NCBI GenBank assembly: GCA_020831865.1
Contig: JAFIFT010000010.1
Coordinates: 20,943-84,942, forward strand
DNA length: 64,000 nt
Direction of reading: 5' to 3'
Origin: Legionellaceae bacterium
GTDB lineage: Bacteria; Pseudomonadota; Gammaproteobacteria; Legionellales; Legionellaceae
A program made the translations under genes and the position numbers. The notes under the pieces are model-generated. The model did not search any database. It saw only the letters and a program-made list of their open reading frames with translations, and was not told the origin of the DNA. Shown in pieces: positions 18,188-27,158 of the stretch. Within the stretch, counting starts at the first letter, position 1; the number at the start of each line of letters is the position of its first letter.

Positions 18188-19114
18188 TTATCGTTCTCCA
18201 GGACCGGGTTTGGCGGGGGCGGTTCCGCGGATAATAACCGATGGATTTTGTTGCATCATTTGGCTGATTTTATCCAGGTTGATAGCAATTTTATCCAGCC
18301 GTTGGATGAAGTTCGTTGTCGAAGGAATCGTCTGTTGCGCCAGTTTATTCATGGCCGAGGTACCAGCATCCATAGCGGTTGACACGCGTTTACCCGCCAC
18401 ATTGATGCTTCCGGACATTTGGTTAAAATCTCCAATAGCTCTTTTGATGTCCTGCAATAATTGGGGCAGCTGCTCAGAACCCTGTGCCAGATTATGGGTG
18501 AGTTGGCTGCTGTATTGCAAGGTTTGGCCGAGCTGTTCGCGATGATCGGCAATCGTTTGGGTGAAGCGGTCGATATTGCGCAGGGTGTCTTTGATGTATT
18601 GGGCGTTCTCAGGGTCAAATACCCGGTTAATTTGGGTGCTGACACTGCCTATATGTTCGGAAACTTCACTAATCGCTTTATCCAGCTGGTTAAATAAAGA
18701 GGGTTTCGAGGGAATGATGGGGTAGGGATAACCTTTTGGCGCTTTTAGGGGGGTCAGATTGGGGCCTTTGGCCGTCAAGCCAATATAGGATACCCCGGTG
18801 ATGCCCTGTGAAATCAGCGTGGCGGTGGTGTGGATAGTAATTGGGGTTCCCTCTTCAATATTGAGCAGAATAATAACTTGCTCGGGGTTGTTATGGTTTA
18901 GCGAAATCTTTTTGACAAAGCCGACCTTAACGCCGCTAAACCGGACCGGAGCCTCTTCACTGAGTCCTGTAGCGGCTTCATTCAGGAAAATTGCATAGGT
19001 ATTATAGGTCTTTGTGTTAAAACCGACAGAAAGCCACAGCGCCGTTCCCAATAAGGCGGCACTCAAAAGGATGACGGTTAAACCGACTACTGTATGGTTG
19101 ACTTTAGCTTCCAA
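18188..19114 (-). CDS. mlaD: MCE-domain protein MlaD-like
   Basis: Inner-membrane-anchored periplasmic MCE protein that forms the lipid-conducting ring of the transporter. One N-terminal membrane segment (residues 8-30), an MCE domain (about 38-115; FLNEAATGLSEEAPVRFSGVKVG), then a long helical C-terminal region with regular polar heptads (DTLRNIDRFTQTIADHREQL). At 308 residues it is longer than E. coli MlaD (183), more like PqiB/Mce-type proteins with helical tails. The start is a TTG (19112-19114) with AGGGAG nine bases upstream, and MEAKVNHTVVG aligns with MCE N-termini. Confidence 0.87.
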   Translation of the reverse strand: MEAKVNHTVVGLTVILLSAALLGTALWLSVGFNTKTYNTYAIFLNEAATGLSEEAPVRFSGVKVGFVKKISLNHNNPEQVIILLNIEEGTPITIHTTATLISQGITGVSYIGLTAKGPNLTPLKAPKGYPYPIIPSKPSLFNQLDKAISEVSEHIGSVSTQINRVFDPENAQYIKDTLRNIDRFTQTIADHREQLGQTLQYSSQLTHNLAQGSEQLPQLLQDIKRAIGDFNQMSGSINVAGKRVSTAMDAGTSAMNKLAQQTIPSTTNFIQRLDKIAINLDKISQMMQQNPSVIIRGTAPAKPGPGER

Positions 19115-19161
19115 AAGTTTTGGCTCCCTTGGTATATATTCTCACCCTACTATACTACAGT

Positions 19162-19899
19162 CTAAAATGTACTGAAGTATTCGGCAATCAATGGATGATC
19201 ATTTTTCATTAATTCCTGGATGGGTTCAACGGCCAGAATTTTACCATCCCCGACAAAGGCAATGCGATCACAGGCTTTTTGCAAGGAGGCAATGTCATGG
19301 CTGACCATGACAATGGTTAAATTGAGTGCCTCGCGCAAAAACAAAATTAAATCATCAAACATCCGTGCACTGCGCGGATCCAGACCAGTTGTGGGTTCAT
19401 CCAGAAATAAAAGTTCTGGATCCATGGCGATGGCTCGCGCGGCCGCCGCCCGGCGTTGCATGCCTCCGCTGAGGGAGGAGGGGTATTTATAGGCCGCCTC
19501 CCGGGGCAGGCCGGTCAGCGCGACTTTCAACAAGGCCAGCTCCCGCATGAACGGCTCTTCCAGATCGGTAAATTCGCGCATGGGAAACATAATGTTTTCC
19601 TGTACCGTCATCGAAGAAAACAAGGCGCTATGTTGAAATAACATGCCCCAGCGACGTCGCAGGGCCGTAGCCTCGCTCTCTGACAGGGTGGCAATATCCT
19701 GGCCGAATACCTTGATGCATCCGGCCGTGGGTTTTAGGAGCATCAGGATACTGCGTATAATTGTGGTTTTTCCGCTGCCACTACCGCCAATAATGGCCAT
19801 AATTTCACCACGCTCAACACGGAGATTGACATCCTGGTGGACCCATTGTCCAGCAAAGCAGTTTTGTAATCCAGTGATTTCAATAACGGGTGTGCTCAT
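19162..19899 (-). CDS. mlaF: Lipid ABC transporter ATPase MlaF-like
   Basis: ATPase of the MCE transporter. Walker A GGSGSGKTT, signature LSGGMQRRAAAARAI, Walker B LLFLDEPTTGLDP, switch His in MVSHD. The ARA-type signature (MQRRAAAARA) is typical of MlaF. The start is set at the ATG one base before the mlaE stop region (19897-19899), with GGGG upstream. 245 residues from this start. Confidence 0.92.
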   Translation of the reverse strand: MSTPVIEITGLQNCFAGQWVHQDVNLRVERGEIMAIIGGSGSGKTTIIRSILMLLKPTAGCIKVFGQDIATLSESEATALRRRWGMLFQHSALFSSMTVQENIMFPMREFTDLEEPFMRELALLKVALTGLPREAAYKYPSSLSGGMQRRAAAARAIAMDPELLFLDEPTTGLDPRSARMFDDLILFLREALNLTIVMVSHDIASLQKACDRIAFVGDGKILAVEPIQELMKNDHPLIAEYFSTF

Positions 19900-19900
19900 C

Positions 19901-21028
19901 CTATAGCCCCATCCAGCTGTAAATAATGGAAAAGACGGCATCGGCGATAATAATCAGAAAAAGAGCCTGCACCACGCTTTTGGTGGTTTGACGGCCAATA
20001 CTATCTGAATTGGACTCTACTCTAAACCCCTGAAAGCAACCCACCAAAGCAATCAGCAATGCAAAAAAAGGGGCTTTGTAGAGCCCGAGCATAAATTGTT
20101 TCAGCCCGACGGAGTCACGAACGCGTTCAAGAAAATCCAGATATGAGACTTGCAGCATAAATTTGGACATCACCATGGCGCCAAAAATAGCGAAAATATC
20201 CGACCAGAAAATTAATAGTGGGAATACCAGGATCAGACCAAAGACTTTCGGTACGACCAGTAATTCTACCGGTGATAATCCCATGGTACGCAAGGCATCA
20301 ATTTCTTCATTTACTTTCATGCTGCCCAGCTGGGCTGTGAACGCTGAACTGGTACGCCCTGCCACAATAATAGCGGTGATGAGGGGTGAAAATTCGCGAA
20401 ATATCGCCATGCCGGAAAGGAACGCGATATAAATATTGGCACCATAGGTTTGTAACTGAAGCCCCATCTGATAGGCCAGGACAATACCAATCAGAAACGA
20501 AAGCAGGGCAATAATCGGCAACGCCTGAATACCGGCTGTAAAAACGTTCGCGATGATGCTGGCACTGTGAAAACGCCGCCATTGGCCGAAGGCTGCAAAA
20601 ATACTGGCGAAGAGCGCACCAATCAGGATGATGAGCCCATCCGCCTGTTGCAGTTTAACGATAGTTTCCTGACCTACTTTGGCAAAAAAACCATCCTGTT
20701 GTCTGGTGGGAGGGGTATCGTCCAGCTTCTCCTGCTGCTCATCAATCAAATCAAGCATGGCTTTCTGGGGCTTGCTAAAATCAGTCAAGTGATAGCTTTT
20801 GCCGCTTTGGCGCAAGGACTGCAAGGCGCGATGCAGCGCCAAGGCTCCGGCACTATCCAGAGATGTTAGCTTGGCGCCGTTCACGGTTAAACGCTCAGGG
20901 GCTTCCCGAAGGCTATCAGCAAGTTTCTCCCTGAGTTGGTGCAGACGCAGTACGGTCCATTGCCCTTGACAATAGAGCTCGCCAGTCGCGTTATCAAAAT
21001 GAAATAAATCAGCATCCAGTTCAGGCAT
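19901..21028 (-). CDS. mlaE: Lipid ABC transporter permease MlaE with N-terminal STAS domain
   Basis: Permease of the MCE transporter. Residues about 1-110 form a STAS domain (LTVNGAKLTSLDSAGALALHRAL), equivalent to MlaB, here fused to the permease. Then comes the MlaE domain with 5-6 membrane segments (GRTSSAFTAQLGSMKVNEEIDALRTMG is the conserved cytoplasmic helix). The fusion explains the lack of a separate mlaB. The ATG at 21026-21028 is preferred. A GTG at 21049 with AGGG close by would add seven residues. First gene of mlaE-F-D-lipoprotein. Confidence 0.9.
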   Translation of the reverse strand: MPELDADLFHFDNATGELYCQGQWTVLRLHQLREKLADSLREAPERLTVNGAKLTSLDSAGALALHRALQSLRQSGKSYHLTDFSKPQKAMLDLIDEQQEKLDDTPPTRQQDGFFAKVGQETIVKLQQADGLIILIGALFASIFAAFGQWRRFHSASIIANVFTAGIQALPIIALLSFLIGIVLAYQMGLQLQTYGANIYIAFLSGMAIFREFSPLITAIIVAGRTSSAFTAQLGSMKVNEEIDALRTMGLSPVELLVVPKVFGLILVFPLLIFWSDIFAIFGAMVMSKFMLQVSYLDFLERVRDSVGLKQFMLGLYKAPFFALLIALVGCFQGFRVESNSDSIGRQTTKSVVQALFLIIIADAVFSIIYSWMGL

Positions 21029-21324
21029 TGCGTGCAACTTCAAGATCACATACCCTAGGATAATATGAAAGTGCCTGGAAGCGCAAAAAAATATGACAAA
21101 TCATCTGCATGCCAGACTCAGTTGCAACCAGCGGATGGTCATTTTCCTGCGTGGTGCTTTCGGGAGCATGCATCATTGGCAAACCAGAGTCGCAGTCACG
21201 ATGCGTGATTCGGTTGAACCGCGCAATAAGGTTTGAGCCGTCCGGGTAAGAGGAATGATTGCGCTGTGTTGATGGTTCTGCTGGGCAAAATATGCTACAA
21301 TCCCTCCCGTTTGGTGATGAGATC
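21029..21324. promoter_or_regulatory. Divergent promoter region between mla and mevalonate operons
   Basis: About 300 bp separate the minus-strand mla operon from the plus-strand fni operon. For fni, TGCTACAAT (21293-21301) is an extended -10. An alternative pair is TTGATG (21269-21274), 16 bp, TATGCT (21291-21296). I see no clear operator. A minus-strand open frame across part of it has no family resemblance and is not called. Confidence 0.5.
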
Positions 21325-21384
21325 ATGAAACATTTCGGAATTTATCCTGGTTATTATTTTGAACGAGCTACTGATGGCGACTGA
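21325..21384 (+). CDS. Possible 19-residue leader peptide of the fni operon
   Basis: A 20-codon frame starts with an ATG at 21325, just downstream of the predicted fni promoter. It ends at a TGA (21382-21384) that overlaps the fni start (21374), so its translation could couple to fni. It is aromatic-rich (four Phe/Tyr in the first twelve residues). Its ribosome-binding site (GATGAG) is weak. This may be chance. Nothing similar is known to me. Confidence 0.2.
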   Translation: MKHFGIYPGYYFERATDGD

Positions 21385-22402
21385 TTTCCAACAGTTTGAG
21401 CAACGCAAACGCGATCATATAGAACTGGCGCTATTGCCGGAGAATCAGGCAAGTGAGTGTCATGATCTGGATGCGCTCACTTTTTCGCATGAGGCCCTGC
21501 CGGATCTTGACTTATCGGCAGTTTCCCTGACGAGTGAACGTTTTGGTGTGCAGGTTAGCCATCCCTTTATGGTGAGTTCGATGACGGCCGGACACGGCAA
21601 TGCCGCACCGATCAACCGGCATCTCCTGGCTGCCTGCGCGCGGCAGGGCTGGGCAATGGGTGTGGGATCGCAGCGTCGTGAGTTAACCGATCCGGACGCC
21701 GCCGCAGAATGGCGGGACTTGCGTCGTGATTATCCTGCCGTGCCGTTATTTAGTAATCTGGGAATTGCGCAGCTGATCACCACTCCCCTTGCCACAATCC
21801 AGCGTCTGGTCGACGCCTTACAGGCACAGGCTTTGATTATTCATTGTAATCCGCTGCAAGAAAGCATCCAGCCGGAAGGAACTCCGCAGTTTAAAGGATG
21901 CTGGGAAGCGTTGGAGCGCTTGCTGCATCAGACTCCAGTGCCGGTGATTGTCAAGGAAACTGGTTGCGGATTTAATGCCCAAAACATGCAGCGCCTGGCC
22001 AACATTGGCGTGGCTGCCATTGATATCAGTGGCCTGGGCGGTACCCATTGGGGGCGCATTGAAGGGCATCGTGCTACCGTGCAGTCGGTACACCAGCAAG
22101 CCGCACACACCTTTCGAAACTGGGGGATGACCACGCTGAGCAGCTTGTTGCAAGCCCGCGACAGCCAGCTTTCCTGCGAACTTTGGGGCTCGGGCGGGGT
22201 GCGTCATGGCTTGGATGCGGCAAAACTCATTGCGCTTGGCGCATCAACCATCGGTTTTGCCAAACCAATGCTGGAGGCGGCGCTCGTCTCGGCGGAAGCG
22301 GTGGTTTTGAAAATGCAGCAAATAGAATACGAATTACGTGTTGCCATGTTTTGCACTGGTAGCGCATGTTTGTCGCAGTTACAGGAAAAGATATGTCTTT
22401 AG
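21374..22402 (+). CDS. fni: Isopentenyl-diphosphate delta-isomerase, type 2 (FMN)
   Basis: Interconverts IPP and DMAPP using reduced FMN. Diagnostic segments: QRKRDHIELAL, PFMVSSMTAGH, GVGSQRREL, HCNPLQESIQPEG, VKETGCGF, GLGGTHWGRIE and WGSGGVRHG (FMN/phosphate binding). The usual HLNPLQE reads HCNPLQE here. 342 residues from the chosen ATG (ATGGCGACTG). An upstream in-frame ATG adds five residues. It is the first gene of fni-mvaA-kinase, whose other half (mvk, mvaD) is on the opposite strand 6 kb away. Confidence 0.93.
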   Translation: MATDFQQFEQRKRDHIELALLPENQASECHDLDALTFSHEALPDLDLSAVSLTSERFGVQVSHPFMVSSMTAGHGNAAPINRHLLAACARQGWAMGVGSQRRELTDPDAAAEWRDLRRDYPAVPLFSNLGIAQLITTPLATIQRLVDALQAQALIIHCNPLQESIQPEGTPQFKGCWEALERLLHQTPVPVIVKETGCGFNAQNMQRLANIGVAAIDISGLGGTHWGRIEGHRATVQSVHQQAAHTFRNWGMTTLSSLLQARDSQLSCELWGSGGVRHGLDAAKLIALGASTIGFAKPMLEAALVSAEAVVLKMQQIEYELRVAMFCTGSACLSQLQEKICL

Positions 22403-23697
22403 ATGTTCCCGGTCAGGAGTTTTTTAAAGGATTTTCCAAGCTGGATCGCAGTGAACGCTTGGCAAAATTAGTGGCAATGGGTGCCCTAACCGCAGAGGAT
22501 CTGGCCTTTTTGGATGCAGGTGGTGTGCAAACGACGACACTGGCAGAAAAGCTGATTGAAAACAGCCTGGGCTATTTTCAGTTGCCGCTTGGAATCGCGG
22601 TCAACTTTGTTATTGATGGGCGCACCTGTGTGATTCCCATGGCCGTTGAAGAAACCTCAATTATTGCCGCCTTATCTAAAACCGCCAAGTGGATTGCGCA
22701 AAGCGGACAGATTGACACCTGGGTGGAAGGGGAGTGCATTGTCGGACAAATTCAGTTTGCCAAGGTGAATCATTATCAGACTTTGTATGATGCTGTGATG
22801 CAAAACAAGGATTTTCTGATTGAAAAAGCCAATGAAGAGGTCGCCGCCAGTATGGTAAAACGGGGCGGCGGCGTGCGCGATTTACAACTGCGCCGCCTGC
22901 AACGGGAAGAAGGCGGTGATATGGCTGTGATTCATTTACTCATGAATAGTTGTGACGCCATGGGCGCCAACATCATTAACCAGATTTTAGAATACTTAAA
23001 GCCGACGCTGGAAAATCTGAGCAATGAAAAAGTCAGTATGTGTATTCTCAGTAATTTGAACGATCAGAAATTAACGCATGCTCGTGTCACACTGCATGCG
23101 ATTGAGCCAGAGCTGGGACAGCGCATTGAAGAAGCCTCCCGTTTTGCGGAGTTAGACCCCTATCGGGCCTCGACTCACAACAAGGGAGTGATGAACGGGA
23201 TTGATCCGGTGTTGATTGCGACCGGCAATGATTGGCGGGCTGTGGAAGCGGGAGTGCATGCCTATGCGGCACGCAACGGACGCTATCAAGCGATTACCAG
23301 TTGGCGCTACCATCCGGAGACGCGGCAATTGACCGGATATTTCTGCGCGCCTTTAATTGTGGGAACCGTAGGCGGGGTGACCGCACTGCACCCCACGGCA
23401 AAAATGTGCCTTCGCATGCTGGGGATTAGCAAGGCGGATGAGTTATCGCGGGTCATAGCAGCGGTAGGTTTGGTCCAAAATCTTGGTGCCATAACCGCCT
23501 TGTGTACGGTAGGTATTATTCAGGGACATATGAAGTTGCATATCGATAATCTCTTGTTAAGCGCGGGAGCTAATGCACAGGAGATGCGCTTGCTCAAGCC
23601 AAAGTTGCAGGCCATTTTAACTGAAAACAAGCGGGTCAGTTTATCAGACGCCAGCCTGCTGCTGGCAGAAATACGCCAGCGACAGGTTGGGGTATGA
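22393..23697 (+). CDS. mvaA: Hydroxymethylglutaryl-CoA reductase, class II
   Basis: Bacterial HMG-CoA reductase. It makes mevalonate from HMG-CoA. N-terminal helix MSLDVPGQEFFKGFSKL, catalytic Glu region ENSLGYFQLPLGIA, the nucleotide-binding DAMGANIIN, the catalytic Lys in SNLNDQK, and the mobile C-terminal flap with the catalytic His region (GHMKLHIDNLLL). 434 residues. Start ATG at 22393 with AGGAAAAG upstream, overlapping the fni end by 10 bp. In this family the cofactor may be NADH or NADPH; the sequence does not decide it by eye. Confidence 0.94.
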   Translation: MSLDVPGQEFFKGFSKLDRSERLAKLVAMGALTAEDLAFLDAGGVQTTTLAEKLIENSLGYFQLPLGIAVNFVIDGRTCVIPMAVEETSIIAALSKTAKWIAQSGQIDTWVEGECIVGQIQFAKVNHYQTLYDAVMQNKDFLIEKANEEVAASMVKRGGGVRDLQLRRLQREEGGDMAVIHLLMNSCDAMGANIINQILEYLKPTLENLSNEKVSMCILSNLNDQKLTHARVTLHAIEPELGQRIEEASRFAELDPYRASTHNKGVMNGIDPVLIATGNDWRAVEAGVHAYAARNGRYQAITSWRYHPETRQLTGYFCAPLIVGTVGGVTALHPTAKMCLRMLGISKADELSRVIAAVGLVQNLGAITALCTVGIIQGHMKLHIDNLLLSAGANAQEMRLLKPKLQAILTENKRVSLSDASLLLAEIRQRQVGV

Positions 23698-24563
23698 GGT
23701 GGCAGATTCCGGCAAAAACCTTTTTGCTGGGTGAGTATGCCGCATTGGCGGATGCTGCTGCTATCATCGCGACGACCCGCCCCTGTTTTCAGGTTGAAAA
23801 AACATCCGAGCCTGTGTTGACTGGCATTCATCCTTTATCTCCGGCCGGCCAATATTGGCAACACCATGCCAAGGCCACTTATGGTTTGCGCTTTGTCGAT
23901 CCCTGGCAGGGGCAGGGCGGGCTGGGCGCATCCAGTGCGCAATTCATTGGTGCCTGGCTTGCACAGGCAGAGACGGCGATGGTGGCAGGTGGTGATCATG
24001 AGGCTGATCTGCTGGCGGCCTATTATCAATTCGCCTGGGATGGAACAGGCGTACGACCCAGCGCCTATGATCTGATGGCGCAAAGGGCAGGCGGCCTGTT
24101 TTTTTGCAATCGTCGGCAACATACCGCACGTTCTGTTCGATGGAGCTTGCCGGATTTGGATTTTATTTTGGTGCACAGTGGCCAAAAACTGGCAACGCAT
24201 CATTATTTACAACAAGAAACGCTTCCCGATTGTGCAGCGGAGTTGGGGCAATATAGCAACGATGGTTGGCAGGCGCTACAAAATCAAGATACCGCCTTGT
24301 GGATCGCCAGCGTGCAAAAGGCAGGTCTTTGCCTGCAAAAAGCTGGTTTGCTGGCAGCGCACAGCCAGGATCTCATTACTCAATTTAGCGCCTTGCCTGC
24401 TGTGTTCTGTGCCAAAGGCTGTGGTGCGATGGGGGCGGATGTGATTGCGGTATTTTTTACCGCAACAGCCAGATCAGAATTGAGCCAGTTTTGTGCCAGG
24501 CATCAATTGCCTATTCTGGCCTCTTCGCTTGATATCTATTATCACGAGCCTTGCTCCTCCTGA
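23694..24563 (+). CDS. GHMP-family kinase, probable phosphomevalonate kinase
   Basis: Third gene of the operon, with its ATG overlapping the mvaA stop by 4 bp. GHMP motifs: PAKTFLLGEYAAL at the N-terminus, GGLGASSAQF (ATP loop, about residue 75), and KGCGAMGADVIAVFF (motif 3). LLGEYAAL and a short ATP loop are typical of phosphomevalonate kinases, and the other pathway steps are already assigned, so this is the likely second kinase. 289 residues is short for a PMK (usually 330-370). Mevalonate kinase activity is the alternative. Confidence 0.72.
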   Translation: MRWQIPAKTFLLGEYAALADAAAIIATTRPCFQVEKTSEPVLTGIHPLSPAGQYWQHHAKATYGLRFVDPWQGQGGLGASSAQFIGAWLAQAETAMVAGGDHEADLLAAYYQFAWDGTGVRPSAYDLMAQRAGGLFFCNRRQHTARSVRWSLPDLDFILVHSGQKLATHHYLQQETLPDCAAELGQYSNDGWQALQNQDTALWIASVQKAGLCLQKAGLLAAHSQDLITQFSALPAVFCAKGCGAMGADVIAVFFTATARSELSQFCARHQLPILASSLDIYYHEPCSS

Positions 24564-24622
24564 AGGGCTGACGAGGTATCGACTCACAAGTAAAACGCTC
24601 CTGAAGCCTGCTTTTGGCCGCA

Positions 24623-25987
24623 TCAATCAGGGCAAAAATAAAATAGCAGTTCCGCCAGCCAATTATGCGCCTGTAATTGAGGCGTTTCGACCAGTCCTTT
24701 TCCAGCAAAAAATTGATATAAAATATGGTTGCGATAGGCGAGTTTGGCCCATTTTTTGACGCTAGCCACATCTATCTGATGGCGACTTAACCATATTTGA
24801 CGCTGCCTGTCATCCGGTAAATGCCATTGCCTCCACAGGGTATTGAGCATCATAGTCTGGTATTTGGGATGGCAGCGTAAAAAACGATGCCCCAGATTCT
24901 GACCGAGTTGGAGCCATCCTGCCGTATAGGCTTTGAGTAGCGCTTGCGTTTGCGGCGAGGCAGGCTTGGACGTTTTATAGAACAGTTGTTGATGAATCGT
25001 GTTCAACTGGCGCAGGGAGGGCTCGGTATCCGCCAGTTGTTGGTATTGTTCGGACAGCCAGTGCAGAAGACCGTCTATTCCCTTTCCCGGGGGATGGCTC
25101 TTGGAACCACTGGTCATGCCAGTAAAGGCCTCTGGTGTTTGGAGAAAAATTTGATAGAGAATTTGGCAAAGGTAGGCTAATTCCTGGAGTAAAAACCAGC
25201 TGTCTTCACCCAGGGTGTGTTGGAATTGCAGCACGCTGCGCTCGGCTTCCGGTAACCATGGATAGGGCTGGTCAAAAGGGCTGCTGTTCATGCGATAGAG
25301 TAACTGATAAAAATAGAAGGTTTGCCGAAAGTCAAAACTGCGGGTAGCGGGACTTGGTGGATGCTGGTATGCCCAGTCAAGCGCTTCTTTGGCGTCAAGG
25401 GCCTTTTGATCAATCGCCTGTGCCCGTATGGCGTTTTGTTGCTCTTCGCTGAGGGGAGTTTGCGCAAAGAGAGGGCTGTAGTTCCGGTAGGGATAAAACA
25501 TTGCCTTGGCGGTGTCGAGCAGGTTTGCTTCCTCGTGGGCGGTGATAATCCCTGTTTGCACGGCATGGGAAAACGTAGCACGCATATTAACCAGTGCCTC
25601 ACTGTGTTTTTGGTACTGTTGCTCTGGACCGGCATGCAGGATAGCGACTTCATCATCATCTGTGAGGCTGCCATCCTGATAGCCGCGGGCAATGGCGCCA
25701 ATCGGACGCATCCCAAAGTGTGCCAGTTCCGCTGCCCGTAATGCCCCCATGCTACTGGCACCAATCACGTCTATGCCGAGGCTGAGCGCGTATAAAATTT
25801 CTTTGTGCCATACCGATGGCGTCTGTTCATAATAGCCATCGATGAGAATGAGGCGTGCGGGGTTTAGGCGCAGTACCCGTAGTATGTCGCCCACCTTAAC
25901 CGGCCTGTGGATACAGGCATCAGGTAGAGCCTGGTGAATTTGCGCCGCGCTCAGAGTGGGGCCGACAAAGACAATGGTTTGCCTCAT
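24623..25987 (-). CDS. tfuA: TfuA-like protein (YcaO partner in thioamidation)
   Basis: TfuA family. The N-terminal 230 residues are the conserved core: TIVFVGPTLSA, DGYYEQTPSVWHKEILYAL, the highly conserved GASSMGALRAAEL (about residue 77), and DDEVAILH. TfuA proteins act with YcaO enzymes to put sulfur into backbone amides. As I recall, TfuA binds and cleaves a thiocarboxylated ThiS-type carrier to release sulfide to YcaO. The C-terminal 220 residues are a less conserved helical region. The ATG overlaps the ycaO stop by 4 bp. Last gene of ThiS-ThiF-YcaO-TfuA, ending 60 bp from the convergent kinase gene. Confidence 0.9.
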   Translation of the reverse strand: MRQTIVFVGPTLSAAQIHQALPDACIHRPVKVGDILRVLRLNPARLILIDGYYEQTPSVWHKEILYALSLGIDVIGASSMGALRAAELAHFGMRPIGAIARGYQDGSLTDDDEVAILHAGPEQQYQKHSEALVNMRATFSHAVQTGIITAHEEANLLDTAKAMFYPYRNYSPLFAQTPLSEEQQNAIRAQAIDQKALDAKEALDWAYQHPPSPATRSFDFRQTFYFYQLLYRMNSSPFDQPYPWLPEAERSVLQFQHTLGEDSWFLLQELAYLCQILYQIFLQTPEAFTGMTSGSKSHPPGKGIDGLLHWLSEQYQQLADTEPSLRQLNTIHQQLFYKTSKPASPQTQALLKAYTAGWLQLGQNLGHRFLRCHPKYQTMMLNTLWRQWHLPDDRQRQIWLSRHQIDVASVKKWAKLAYRNHILYQFFAGKGLVETPQLQAHNWLAELLFYFCPD

Positions 25988-27123
25988 GGCAGCTCCGCTA
26001 TCGGGGCGAGCATCATTGCGGGATCAAAGCGGCATTGCGGGATATGCACTTTGACAACGGGAATGTGCAGTTGGGGATGGGTTAAATCATAATACACAAT
26101 CTCGCTCATTCCAGCGGCCATCAGGCAGTATCGTAAGTAGTCAAGGCAGGCTGTCATCGAGGAGGGGGTGGTTTGAGGTGCGGCAGGAAAAGGCAGGGTA
26201 CCGTGGTCTGGAAAGGGAAGAGCTGAGTGTTTTGGCTGATAACATGCCGCATGGATATCGTCGCGCGCCCCTGAAATATAGGTCAGACGTGATTGCGCTG
26301 CTTCGGTTATGGCACGCAATACCGCAATATGCGGCAGTATATGGCAGCCCAAACCAAAAAATCGCCCAACCGAGCGCAGTTGATTGCCATCATCCAAAAT
26401 GGCTTGATATACCGGTATATTGATAGTGCTGGTGCAATCAAAGATATATAATCGGTAGCCTTTGCGTTTTATCCTGTCTATCATTTGTCGGCACAGAGGG
26501 TGCTGAATGCTGTCCAAGTCACATTGTCGGGAAAAGCGCTTGCCATGCAGAGTATAGGCATGACGCTCGATCACTTCATACACAGCATGGCACATCGCTT
26601 CTGCAAAACTGTTTCCCGAGGCCAGTCCATTCGTATTGGAAAAGAAAATTAATTTACTATAATTAGCCTGCTGGTGATCAATACAGACCATGGCACGAGG
26701 AATATATACGGCGCTATCGCTATTCAATTCCCTGGCTTGCAACCATTCCAACCTGAAATGAGGTAAATGCTCTGGAATAATTGACAGGCTGTCCTGATCG
26801 AGGGCTAACAACCGCTCCTGTTGTGACAAGTCATGATAGCTGCCAATGCGGTCTGCGGGTGGGCACTCTTCGGCATGCCAGGTCTCTATAGACTCCATCA
26901 AGGCTGATACTTTCGCCAGAGTTTTCGATAATCCTTTCCCTTGCGAACAGGAGAGCGTTTTCGCATTCGGACGGTAGGAGATTGCGGTATCAATACCGAT
27001 ATCATCCAGTCCTGTCACATCGGCAACGCGGGTAATGGCAAAAGGTTCCAGAAGCCAGGGTTGAATCCGCCGCAGGGTCTCTTCCGCCGAGCATTCCCGA
27101 TAGGTGCCGCCCAAGTCAATCAT
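25984..27123 (-). CDS. ycaO: YcaO-domain ATP-dependent amide-activating enzyme
   Basis: YcaO enzymes phosphorylate a backbone amide O with ATP so that a nucleophile (here probably sulfide) can replace it. ATP/Mg-binding signatures are visible: SCSQGKGLSKTLAKVSALMESIE (Gly-Lys-Gly and Glu-x2-Glu; given in part), EAMCHAVYEVIERHA, and RAITEAAQSRLTYISGARDD. 379 residues. The C-terminus ends IAELP and lacks the Pro-rich tail of azoline-forming YcaOs, which fits a TfuA-partnered, thioamide-forming type. It starts 35 bp after the thiF stop. The substrate polypeptide is unknown. There is no archaeal McrA and no precursor peptide nearby. Confidence 0.92.
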   Translation of the reverse strand: MIDLGGTYRECSAEETLRRIQPWLLEPFAITRVADVTGLDDIGIDTAISYRPNAKTLSCSQGKGLSKTLAKVSALMESIETWHAEECPPADRIGSYHDLSQQERLLALDQDSLSIIPEHLPHFRLEWLQARELNSDSAVYIPRAMVCIDHQQANYSKLIFFSNTNGLASGNSFAEAMCHAVYEVIERHAYTLHGKRFSRQCDLDSIQHPLCRQMIDRIKRKGYRLYIFDCTSTINIPVYQAILDDGNQLRSVGRFFGLGCHILPHIAVLRAITEAAQSRLTYISGARDDIHAACYQPKHSALPFPDHGTLPFPAAPQTTPSSMTACLDYLRYCLMAAGMSEIVYYDLTHPQLHIPVVKVHIPQCRFDPAMMLAPIAELP

Positions 27124-27158
27124 GCTCTCCCGTCCTGTTTCATTGTGATGACTACGTT

